From contig DHMW01000035.1 in the NCBI GenBank assembly GCA_002405995.1, positions 1-5,916 of the forward strand: a stretch of 5,916 nucleotides of DNA, given 5' to 3'. Shown here piece after piece: positions 1 to 5,649 of this stretch (positions are counted from its first letter, which is position 1; the number at the start of each line of letters is the position of its first letter). The DNA is from Oscillospiraceae bacterium UBA4632 (lineage in GTDB: Bacteria > Bacillota > Clostridia > Oscillospirales > Oscillospiraceae). The position numbers and the translations under genes are program-made. The notes beneath the pieces are model-generated. The model was not told the origin of the DNA. It searched no databases and worked only from the letters and a program-made list of their open reading frames with translations.

Positions 1-1213
1 CGCGCTGGAGCAGGGCCGCGCAAAGCTCGCCGCGCTCACCTCCCTCGAGGCTGCCGCCGCGGATGCGCAGCAGCGCTGTGACGCCGCCGTGCGCGCCCTA
101 TCCGATTTTGACGCAGCGCCCGCCGCGCGCCCGCGCTCACTATTACCTTATATCATAGCAAGCGCCGCGCTATTGCTGCTCTTTATCCTTGTCCCTGCAT
201 TGCCCCGCGGTGCCGCGCTGGCCGGGCGCATTGTCTCCGGCGCTGCACTGGCTTCGCTTCTTGTCTTAAATCAGAATAATGCCCGCAAAGCCCGCGCTTT
301 GCATGACGAAAGGCGCAGTGTCCTGGAGCAGTCGCTGCGCGATGCGCGCTCAGACGCCGCCGCGCAGCAAAGGCTGTATGACGCCGCCGTGCGCGAGCTG
401 CTCGCGGCCATCCCCGCGAGCGACATCTCCCGCGTCAGCGCGTATCTCGATACTGCACTGCAAAAGTACACGGAGCTGGACGCCCTGGCGCGCGAGGCGA
501 GCGAGCTCTCGCTGCGCTGCGAGCTCCTCTCCGCCCGGGAGCCGAAGGACATCCTCCCCGGCGAGCCCGCCGCGCGCCCCGCCCGCACCCGCGCGGAGCT
601 GCAAGATGCGCTTGCCGCGCTGCTCGCCCGCCGCCGCGAGACGCAGAGCACCCTCGACTACACCTCCGGCCGCTGCCGCGCCATCGGCGATGCCGCCGCG
701 CTCTCCGCCGAGCTTTCGGAAAAGCGCGGCGCGCTCGCGCAAAAGCAAAAGGAGTACGACGCTCTCGCCCTCGCGATGGACGCGCTGCAAAGTGCCAACA
801 CCGCCCTGCAAAGCCGCTTCTCCCCCGCTCTCAGCCGCCGCGCGGGCGAGCTTTTCTCCCGCCTGACGGGCGGCAAATACAACAGCGTTCTGCTCGACCG
901 CACATTTTCCGCACTGGCGGGCGAGGCGGGCGAGGCCGTCTCTCACGATGCGCAGCTGCTGAGCCTCGGCGCGCTCGATCAGCTCTACCTCGCCGTGCGC
1001 CTTGCCATCTGCGAAAGCGTCCTCCCCGCGGACGACCCGCTTCCCCTCCTGCTCGACGATGCGCTCGTGCGCTTCGATGACGCGCGCTGCGCCGCCGCGC
1101 TCGACCTCCTGCTTGAGGAGAGCCGCACCCGTCAGATCCTGCTTTTCACCTGCCAGCACCGCGAGAGCGCCTATCTCGCCGGACGCCGGGGCGTCACAAC
1201 GCTCACATTATAA
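1..1213 (+). CDS. YhaN/SbcC-like AAA ATPase with membrane hairpin, C-terminal part (5' end outside window)
   Basis: The reading frame is open from base 2 to the TAA at 1211-1213, about 403 codons, so the true start and the Walker A motif lie left of the window; the GTG at 89 is internal. In order one sees an Ala/Arg/Glu-rich helix (2-110), two hydrophobic helices (about 140-274), a long coiled coil (about 275-830), then the C-terminal half of an ABC/SMC-type ATPase head: LTGGKY (863-880), an ABC signature LSLGALDQ (959-982), Walker B LPLLLDD (1040-1060), FDD D-loop (1073-1081) and a terminal H-loop histidine (1157-1159). This order matches YhaN-type proteins, distant relatives of SbcC/Rad50 that often sit beside an SbcD-like phosphoesterase gene. 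By inference it is a membrane-anchored, ATP-driven DNA- or envelope-linked machine; the actual role is unknown. The signature has Ala where relatives usually carry Thr. The next gene follows after 17 nt. Confidence 0.85.
   Translation, partial: ALEQGRAKLAALTSLEAAAADAQQRCDAAVRALSDFDAAPAARPRSLLPYIIASAALLLLFILVPALPRGAALAGRIVSGAALASLLVLNQNNARKARALHDERRSVLEQSLRDARSDAAAQQRLYDAAVRELLAAIPASDISRVSAYLDTALQKYTELDALAREASELSLRCELLSAREPKDILPGEPAARPARTRAELQDALAALLARRRETQSTLDYTSGRCRAIGDAAALSAELSEKRGALAQKQKEYDALALAMDALQSANTALQSRFSPALSRRAGELFSRLTGGKYNSVLLDRTFSALAGEAGEAVSHDAQLLSLGALDQLYLAVRLAICESVLPADDPLPLLLDDALVRFDDARCAAALDLLLEESRTRQILLFTCQHRESAYLAGRRGVTTLTL
79..395 (+). repeat. 17-bp direct repeat flanking the membrane hairpin of the YhaN-like ATPase
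   Basis: TGACGCCGCCGTGCGCG occurs at 79-95 and again at 379-395, exactly 300 bp apart and in the same reading frame. The protein context is also repeated: AQQR-C-DAAVR-x-L before the two membrane helices and AQQR-LY-DAAVR-x-L after them, the second copy being one residue longer. This could be an old internal duplication of coiled-coil sequence or convergence in Ala/Arg-rich helices. Confidence 0.6.
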
Positions 1214-1230
1214 TAAAGGAGATTCCTTCC

Positions 1231-2079
1231 ATGGCAACACTGCAAGCCCTCCCTCTGCCCTCCTCGTTCGAGGATCTCTGCGAGCTTTTCCTGCTCTACA
1301 TTGCCTACAGCACCCTCGGCTGGTGCGGCGAAATGCTCTACTGCTCCATCCCCAAGGGCCGCCTGTGCGAAAAGCGCGGCTTTCTCAACGGCTTCCTCTG
1401 TCCCATCTACGGCCACGGTGCGCTTCTGGTGCTCTACGGGCTGCACGGCGGCTTCCGGAATCCGTTCCTCACGTTCTTCTTCGGCGCGATCCTCACCTCC
1501 ATCCTCGAATACTTCACCAGCTGGATCATGGAAAAGCTCTTCCACATGCGCTGGTGGGACTACTCGCACTATAAGTTCCAGATCAACGGCCGCGTCTGCC
1601 TCCTGAACTCCACGTGCTTCGGTCTTGCCTGTGTGCTGCTGTGCCACGTCGTGCAGCCCTGGCTCTGGGCGCATATCGCCGCCCTCGGCGCATCGCTCAC
1701 CGTCCCGCTCGCCTCGTTCGTTTTCGGCATCTACCTCATGGACACCGTCCTCTCCGTCCGCAGCGCCATCCAGCTCAGCGCCCAGATGGGCAAGCTGCGC
1801 GCTCTGCAATCAGAGCTGAAGGACTTCCTTGCCGAAAAGCGCGAGGAAAATCAGGAGCGCTTCGCCCAGCGCCGGCTCGAGGCGCGCGACCGCGCCATCG
1901 CCCTGCGTGACAGTGCCGATATCTTCGAGCGCCGCCTGCTCCACTCCCACCCGCAGCTCAAGGCCGCGCGCGAGGAGCTGCTCTCCGGCATCCGCGCCCG
2001 CCTTGCCGACAGCGAGGAGGAGGCCCGCCGCGAGGCGGCGCGCCTGCACGCGGTCTACGGCAGCAGGAGCAAAAAGTGA
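1231..2079 (+). CDS. PF06541-type membrane protein ('putative ABC transporter permease') with charged helical tail
   Basis: This 282-residue protein starts at ATG 1231, fixed by AAAGGAG at 1215-1221 (9 nt spacing). About five membrane helices can be seen (residues roughly 19-39, 53-71, 78-98, 125-145, 152-174). Two conserved blocks identify the family: GFLNGFLCPIYGHG (50-63) and, between helices 3 and 4, EYFTSWIMEKLF followed by WWDYS and INGR (93-121). Family members are labelled ABC-transporter permease in databases, but that rests on weak homology and no transport function is established. Residues about 177-275 form a long, Arg/Glu-rich, probably coiled-coil cytoplasmic tail, which could meet the coiled coil of the ATPase encoded just upstream. 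The 17-nt gap and lack of a visible terminator between them suggest one transcript. The family call is firm; partnership with the upstream ATPase is inference. Confidence 0.8.
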   Translation: MATLQALPLPSSFEDLCELFLLYIAYSTLGWCGEMLYCSIPKGRLCEKRGFLNGFLCPIYGHGALLVLYGLHGGFRNPFLTFFFGAILTSILEYFTSWIMEKLFHMRWWDYSHYKFQINGRVCLLNSTCFGLACVLLCHVVQPWLWAHIAALGASLTVPLASFVFGIYLMDTVLSVRSAIQLSAQMGKLRALQSELKDFLAEKREENQERFAQRRLEARDRAIALRDSADIFERRLLHSHPQLKAAREELLSGIRARLADSEEEARREAARLHAVYGSRSKK

Positions 2080-2086
2080 GCACGGA

Positions 2087-2113
2087 TTGACTTCCTCCCT
2101 TTTCGGGTATAAA
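2087..2113 (+). promoter_or_regulatory. Sigma-A-type promoter of mrp
   Basis: TTGACT (2087-2092, 5/6 match to -35) is followed by TATAAA (2108-2113, 5/6 match to -10) with a short 15-nt spacer; reading the -10 as TAAACT (2110-2115) gives 17 nt but a poorer match. Transcription would start near 2120, leaving a leader of about 27 nt. The site begins 8 nt after the stop codon of the preceding gene, so mrp can be expressed separately, although read-through from upstream is possible because no terminator is visible in between. Confidence 0.55.
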
Positions 2114-2146
2114 CTGAACGAATCAAGCAAAGGAGCGTGCTGATCT

Positions 2147-2980
2147 ATGAGCGAATGCACCCACAACTGTTCCACCTGCGGCGAGAGCTGCGCCGATCGC
2201 GCCGCGCCGCAGTCCCTGCGCAAGGCCCCGCATCCCGAGAGCCGCATCGGCAAGGTGTTCGGCGTCGTTTCCGGCAAGGGCGGCGTCGGCAAATCCATGG
2301 TCACGAGCCAGCTCGCCGTCACCATGCGCCGCCGCGGCTTCAAGACTGGCGTTATGGACGCCGACGTCACCGGTCCCTCCATCCCCAAGGCATTCGGCGT
2401 GCACGGGCAGGCCGTCGGCACGCAGACGGGGCTTTACCCCTGCGTGAGCCGCACGGGCATCGAGCTGATGTCCATCAACCTCCTGCTCGAGGATGAGACC
2501 GACCCCGTCCTCTGGCGCGGGCCCGTCATCGGCGGCGTCGTCCAGCAATTCTGGACGGACGTGGTCTGGGACGTGGACTATCTCTTTGTCGATATGCCCC
2601 CCGGCACGGGCGACGTGCCGCTGAGCGTCTTCCAGTCCATCCCGCTCGACGGCATCGTGGTCGTCACCTCTCCGCAGGAGCTTGTCTCCATGGTCGTGGA
2701 GAAGGCGGTCAAGATGGCGGAAAAGATGGACGTCCCCATCGTCGGTCTCGTGGAGAACATGAGCTATGTCTCCTGCCCCGACTGCGGCAAAAGGATCTAT
2801 CTTTTCGGCGAAGGCAGCAGCAGGGAGGCCGCCGCGCGCCATCACCTGCCGCTGCTGGCGCAGATGCCCATCGACCCCGCGCTCGCCGCGCTGACGGATG
2901 CCGGCCGCATCGAGGACTTCGAGGGAGACTGGCTCTCCCCTGTCGCCGACGCGCTCGAACATGCGGAAAAGCGCGCCTGA
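2147..2980 (+). CDS. mrp: Mrp/NBP35-family iron-sulfur carrier P-loop ATPase
   Basis: This 277-residue protein belongs to the Mrp/ApbC/Nbp35 family: cytosolic, usually homodimeric ATPases that bind a labile [4Fe-4S] cluster and pass it to apo-proteins. The deviant Walker A GKGGVGKS (residues 43-50, with signature Lys44 and Lys49), switch I DADVTGPSIP (71-80) and VDMPPGTGD (148-156) are all intact. The bridging-cluster pair is Cys210-Pro-Asp-Cys213, the conserved CxxC of the family. The N-terminus adds a second cysteine cluster, Cys4-X3-Cys8-X2-Cys11-X3-Cys15, which may hold another metal or Fe-S site as in Nbp35-type members. The start is supported by AAAGGAG at 2129-2135 (11 nt spacing) and because it keeps the cysteine cluster. 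It has its own promoter and ends in a shared terminator, so it is probably monocistronic. No Fe-S client gene is adjacent. Confidence 0.93.
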   Translation: MSECTHNCSTCGESCADRAAPQSLRKAPHPESRIGKVFGVVSGKGGVGKSMVTSQLAVTMRRRGFKTGVMDADVTGPSIPKAFGVHGQAVGTQTGLYPCVSRTGIELMSINLLLEDETDPVLWRGPVIGGVVQQFWTDVVWDVDYLFVDMPPGTGDVPLSVFQSIPLDGIVVVTSPQELVSMVVEKAVKMAEKMDVPIVGLVENMSYVSCPDCGKRIYLFGEGSSREAAARHHLPLLAQMPIDPALAALTDAGRIEDFEGDWLSPVADALEHAEKRA

Positions 2981-2996
2981 TTGCTGCGCGCCTGAC

Positions 2997-3030
2997 AAAA
3001 AATCGCACCTCGTCCGAGGTGCGATTTTTT
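2997..3030. terminator. Bidirectional intrinsic terminator between convergent genes
   Basis: A perfect inverted repeat has A-tract plus stem at 2997-3012 and stem plus T-tract at 3015-3030. The core TCGCACCTCG pairs with CGAGGTGCGA; in RNA the closing pair is 3011-3016 with a GTCC loop. Six A residues on one side and six T residues on the other give a U-run on either strand, so it can end the mrp transcript (stop at 2980) and the convergent minus-strand transcript (stop at 3046). It fills most of the 65-bp gap. Confidence 0.93.
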
Positions 3031-3045
3031 ATCTGCCGTTTTTCT

Positions 3046-4239
3046 TCAGTCGTTGGCGTAGTTGTCAAAGTAGCCCTGGATGTAAACGATGGGCGTTCCC
3101 TTGTCGCCGCTGCCGCTCGTCAGGTCGCACAGCGAGCCGATCAGGTCGGTCAGGCGGCGCGGCGTCGTGCCCTCGGACACCATGCTGCCGACGAGGCTCT
3201 CGTCCGTCTTTTCGCGGATGCGCGCCTCGATCGCCTGCCTGAGCGCCTCGCCCTCAAGCTCGCCGAAATCGTTGTCGGCAAGATACTTGAGCTTCAGCTC
3301 GTTCGGCGTGCCGGCAAGGCCCTTCGTGTAGCCCGGCGAGACCACGGGGTCCGCCAGCTCCCAGATCTTGCCGACAGGGTCCTTGAATGCGCCGTCGCCG
3401 TAGACCATCGCCTCGATGCGCCTGCCGCTGGCCCTGCTGAGTCGCTCGCTCAGCTCTCCGGCGACCGCCATGCAGCCGCGCGGAAAGAGCTTCACCGTCT
3501 CCTCCGTCGCCTTGTTGGAGCCCAGCAGCCCGTATTCCTCGTTGTAGCCGCTGCCGTCCACGCTCGCGTTGAGCAGATCGTCCAGCCCCAGCACGACCCT
3601 TGCGCCCGCCGCCTTCAAAAGGCGCTTGCTGCGCGCGCGGGTGTGGATGTCGCAGGTGATCACCGTATCGGTGTAGTCCAGCAGCGTCTGCACACGGTTG
3701 CCGAAGATGACCTCGGCCTGCGCGCCTGCGCCCGTGATGATCCCGGAATAGTAATCAATGTAGTCCACGCCTGTGAACGGGTGCGCCGCCGCGCCGAACT
3801 TCCCGCGGAACTGCTCCAGCGTCAGCACGTCGCGGTAGGGGTCGATGCCTGCCGCGTCCAGCCTGTCCCAATCGACCAGCCCGTTGCCCACCTCGTCGGA
3901 GGGGTAGGACAGCAGCAGCACGACCTTCCTGCAGCCCATCGCCATGCCGCGCAGCAGCAGGGAAAAGCGGTTGCGGCTCAGGATCGGGAACGCCACGCCC
4001 ACGGTGCCGCCGCCGGTCTTTTCGCGCACGTCCTTTGCGATCTGGCCGAGCGTTGCGTAGTTGCCCTGCGCGCGGGCGACGACGGACTCCGTCACCGCCA
4101 CCACGTCGCGGTCACGCGGCTCGATGCCCGCCTCCTTCCATGCTTCCATCACGGAAGCGGCGGCGACCTCGGCGATATTGTCCCCCTCGCGGATGATGGG
4201 CGCGCGCACACCGCGCACCACGGTACCGATCATTCTCAT
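3046..4239 (-). CDS. Coenzyme F420-0:L-glutamate ligase (CofE)-family protein, long form
   Basis: This 397-residue protein starts at the ATG whose first base is 4239, preceded on the minus strand by GAGGAG (complement of 4248-4253, 8 nt away); the ATG at 4233 is the only close alternative and is spaced less well. The N-terminal third matches the F420-ligase fold family: an IREGDNIAE stretch (16-24), DRDVVAVTESVVARAQGN (43-60), then GGGTVGVAFPILSRNRFS (77-93). Later landmarks are SYPSDEVGN (111-119), HPFTGVDYIDYY (153-164), DIHTR (197-201), SVDGSGYN...YGLLGSNKAT (226-245) and VYGDGAFKDP (279-288). CofE adds gamma-linked glutamates to F420-0 using GTP; typical CofE has about 250 residues, so this is a longer branch known mainly from Firmicutes annotations. 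No F420 biosynthesis or F420-dependent gene is nearby, so the true substrate may differ. It is soluble, and probably regulated by the divergent LysR gene. Confidence 0.78.
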   Translation of the reverse strand: MRMIGTVVRGVRAPIIREGDNIAEVAAASVMEAWKEAGIEPRDRDVVAVTESVVARAQGNYATLGQIAKDVREKTGGGTVGVAFPILSRNRFSLLLRGMAMGCRKVVLLLSYPSDEVGNGLVDWDRLDAAGIDPYRDVLTLEQFRGKFGAAAHPFTGVDYIDYYSGIITGAGAQAEVIFGNRVQTLLDYTDTVITCDIHTRARSKRLLKAAGARVVLGLDDLLNASVDGSGYNEEYGLLGSNKATEETVKLFPRGCMAVAGELSERLSRASGRRIEAMVYGDGAFKDPVGKIWELADPVVSPGYTKGLAGTPNELKLKYLADNDFGELEGEALRQAIEARIREKTDESLVGSMVSEGTTPRRLTDLIGSLCDLTSGSGDKGTPIVYIQGYFDNYAND

Positions 4240-4306
4240 GTCACTCTCTCCTCATATAGCAATAACAGCTTCCCTGTCTCTCCGCCGCGGGCGGGCGCAA
4301 AGCCTC

Positions 4307-4335
4307 TTGCGCAGCCGCAGCATTTCTATTATAAT
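4307..4335 (+). promoter_or_regulatory. Promoter of the LysR-family gene
   Basis: TTGCGC (4307-4312, 4/6 match to -35 if C at position 5 is not required) lies exactly 17 nt before a perfect TATAAT (4330-4335). Transcription would start near 4342, giving a leader of about 71 nt that carries the TATC/GATA dyads, so the regulator could repress itself by binding just downstream of its own start. The -35 is also the right arm of an inverted repeat (4295-4300 with 4307-4312). Confidence 0.55.
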
Positions 4336-4357
4336 CATGGTCAGCGGCATAAGTAAA
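4328..4357 (-). promoter_or_regulatory. Promoter of the F420-ligase-like gene (minus strand)
   Basis: On the minus strand, TTTACT (complement of 4352-4357, 4/6 match to -35) is followed after 18 nt by a perfect TATAAT (complement of 4328-4333). Transcription would begin near 4321, giving a leader of about 82 nt. The weak -35 with a perfect -10 is typical of promoters that need an activator. Its -10 box overlaps the one used in the opposite direction. Confidence 0.55.
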
Positions 4358-4358
4358 A

Positions 4359-4382
4359 TATCAATTTGAGATAATTATTATC
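4359..4382. promoter_or_regulatory. Candidate LysR-type operator: overlapping TATC/GATA dyads
   Basis: Three half-sites alternate in orientation: TATC (4359-4362), GATA (4370-4373) and TATC (4379-4382). They form TATC-N7-GATA and the perfect 13-bp dyad GATAAT-T-ATTATC (4370-4382). The centres lie about 45 and 55 bp upstream of the predicted minus-strand start (near 4321), in the range where LysR proteins activate a divergent target. The T-N11-A rule of the classic LysR box is not met symmetrically by these dyads, so the assignment rests on position and symmetry, not on a consensus match. Confidence 0.45.
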
Positions 4383-4412
4383 ACCGCAGCTTATTGCAAA
4401 GGAGCGATCCCT

Positions 4413-5318
4413 ATGGTCAAGCTGGAGCTCTACCGCGTTTTTCGCGAGGTCGCCGAGGCCGGCAGCATCTCCCTCGCCGCCGAAAGCCTCTATCTCTCCC
4501 AGTCCGCCGTCAGCCAGAGCGTCAAGCAGCTCGAGCAGCAGCTCGGCACGCGCCTTTTCCTGCGCTCGCCGCGCGGCGTCACGCTCACGGAGGACGGGCG
4601 GCTGCTTTTTGAATACGTCCGCCGCGCCATGGGCCTGCTCGAGACCGGCGAGGACAAGCTCCAGCAGACGCGCACCCTTCAGGCCGGCACGCTCGTCATC
4701 GGCGCGAGCGACACCGTCACCAGCCAATTCCTCCTCCCGCATCTCGATGCCTTCCACCGCTCCTATCCCAACATCCATATCCGCATCCTCTCCGGCCGCA
4801 GCTACAAGGTGCTGGGGCTCCTGCGCGCGGGCAAGGTGGATATTGCCTTTGCCAGCGCCCCCGGCGACGCGGACGACCTGCGCCACACGCCCTGCTTTGA
4901 AACGCACGCCGCCTTTGTCGCCTCGCCCGCCTACCCCTGCGACTTCTCCCATCCCTACACGCCCGCGGAGCTTGCCGCCTTTCCTCTCATCCTGCTGGAA
5001 AAGAAGGCCTCCTCCCGCGTCTACCTGGAAAAATACTTTCTGCAAAGCGGCGTCCGCCTCACGCCGGAGATCGAGCTGGGCGCGCGCAGCCTGCTCGTCG
5101 ATCTTGCGCGCATCGGCTTCGGCGTGGCGGGCGTCACGCGCGAATTTGTGCGCAGCGAGCTTGCCGCCGGCACGATCCGCGAGCTTTCCACCGCCTTTTC
5201 CATCCCGCCGCGCACCGTGGACCTCTGCATGCTGCGCAGTGTTCCCGCCAGCGCCGCCACGGAGCGCTTTGCGCAGGATGTGCTTCAAAAAATTCAGAGT
5301 TCCTCCGATAACGGTTAA
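4413..5318 (+). CDS. LysR-family transcriptional regulator
   Basis: This 301-residue protein has the usual LysR length and layout. Residues about 3-60 are the winged helix-turn-helix (GSISLAAESLYLSQSAVS at 17-34, then QLEQQLGTRLFLR at 39-51 and GVTLTEDG at 55-62). A linker helix follows (about 63-88), then the two-lobed effector domain (about 92-295) beginning GTLVIGASDTV and with the typical KVDIAF segment. ATG 4413 is set by AAAGGAG at 4398-4404 (8 nt spacing), and the N-terminus aligns with the family start. It is divergent from the F420-ligase-like gene across 173 bp, the classic geometry of a LysR regulator and its target. The effector is not readable from sequence. No convincing terminator follows the stop; the next transcript has its own promoter at 5392. 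Confidence 0.93.
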   Translation: MVKLELYRVFREVAEAGSISLAAESLYLSQSAVSQSVKQLEQQLGTRLFLRSPRGVTLTEDGRLLFEYVRRAMGLLETGEDKLQQTRTLQAGTLVIGASDTVTSQFLLPHLDAFHRSYPNIHIRILSGRSYKVLGLLRAGKVDIAFASAPGDADDLRHTPCFETHAAFVASPAYPCDFSHPYTPAELAAFPLILLEKKASSRVYLEKYFLQSGVRLTPEIELGARSLLVDLARIGFGVAGVTREFVRSELAAGTIRELSTAFSIPPRTVDLCMLRSVPASAATERFAQDVLQKIQSSSDNG

Positions 5319-5391
5319 AAATTGCAAGTTCTCCGTCATAATGCACGATGTGCCGCCCAAATCTTTGGTCATTCCACCGCGCGGGAGCGTC

Positions 5392-5420
5392 TTGACAATT
5401 CCTTTATGGAATGTTACCCT
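5392..5420 (+). promoter_or_regulatory. Promoter of the riboswitch-symporter transcript
   Basis: A perfect -35 TTGACA (5392-5397) is followed after 17 nt by TACCCT (5415-5420, 3/6 match) carrying an extended TG motif (TGT at 5412-5414). Transcription would begin near 5427, leaving about 60 nt before the aptamer. Between -35 and -10 lies an inverted repeat, ATTCC-N5-GGAAT (5398-5412), which could be a repressor site. The 73 bp between the LysR stop (5318) and this promoter shows no other recognisable feature. Confidence 0.6.
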
Positions 5421-5479
5421 TTTTCTGCTGAAACAAACGAATATCGACCGATGATGCGCGCAGGATCCTGCGAAACTGC

Positions 5480-5577
5480 GGGCGGAGGTAACTCTGGAGA
5501 ACTCATTGAATTGGGTGCCGAAGGTGCAAGGTCCTCTTTTTGGAGGACCGAATCTCTCAGGCAAAGGGACAGGGACA
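5480..5577 (+). promoter_or_regulatory. Glycine riboswitch, single aptamer
   Basis: The conserved glycine-aptamer core is clear: CTCTGGAGA (5492-5500), GCCGAAGGTGCAA (5517-5529), and AATCTCTCAGGCAAAGGGAC (5551-5570) followed by AGG. Pairings I can draw are P1 CTCTG (5492-5496) with CAGGG (5570-5574), GAGA (5497-5500) with TCTC, hairpin ACTCA (5501-5505) with TGGGT (5512-5516), and a perfect 7-bp hairpin GGTCCTC (5530-5536) with GAGGACC (5543-5549). The GCCGAAGG core occurs only once, so this is a singlet, not the common tandem; the 5427-5486 leader before it may supply the degenerate 'ghost' partner. It binds glycine in the nascent mRNA and controls the symporter gene that follows. Confidence 0.93.
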
Positions 5578-5649
5578 AGCGGGCATTTTCTGCCGCGCCG
5601 CTTCCGTGCCGTTTCCGCCCAATATGCAATAAGCTTTTCCGGAGTTGCT
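5487..5649 (+). promoter_or_regulatory. Antiterminator helix of the riboswitch expression platform
   Basis: Bases 5487-5501 (GGTAACTCTGGAGAA) can pair without a gap to 5635-5649 (TTTTCCGGAGTTGCT): 15 bp including four G-U pairs. The left strand contains the 5' side of aptamer P1 and of the next helix; the right strand contains nearly all of the terminator 5' arm. The two states are therefore mutually exclusive: aptamer plus terminator, or this long helix with read-through. The connecting segment (5578-5634) can fold locally, for example GCGG/GCA-type pairing at 5579-5596. Drawn by eye; energies were not computed. Confidence 0.65.

Noticed and set aside
350..1159. 269-codon minus-strand open frame opposite the YhaN-like gene
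   Set aside because: Gly/Ala/Arg/Glu-rich complement of an Ala-rich coiled-coil gene, with no ribosome site or domain.
89..1213. GTG at 89 as the true start of the first gene
   Set aside because: The frame is open to the window edge with continuous coiled-coil sequence, and the Walker A part of the ATPase must lie upstream.
2123..2998. 291-codon minus-strand open frame opposite mrp
   Set aside because: It is antisense to a fully conserved Mrp protein, with low-complexity His/Asp/Ala composition and no domain.
3019..4356. 445-codon plus-strand open frame opposite the F420-ligase-like gene
   Set aside because: Its translation is His/Ala/Arg-rich without recognisable domains, it runs through the terminator, and the opposite strand encodes a well-conserved family with a good ribosome site. 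Long antisense frames are expected at this GC content.
5343..5353. GCAC/GTGC hairpin as terminator of the LysR gene
   Set aside because: Only a 4-bp stem with a 3-nt loop and no T-run after it.
5427..5577. Tandem glycine riboswitch with two functional aptamers
   Set aside because: The conserved GCCGAAGG and CTCTCAGG motifs appear only once; the leader before them has hairpins but no second core.
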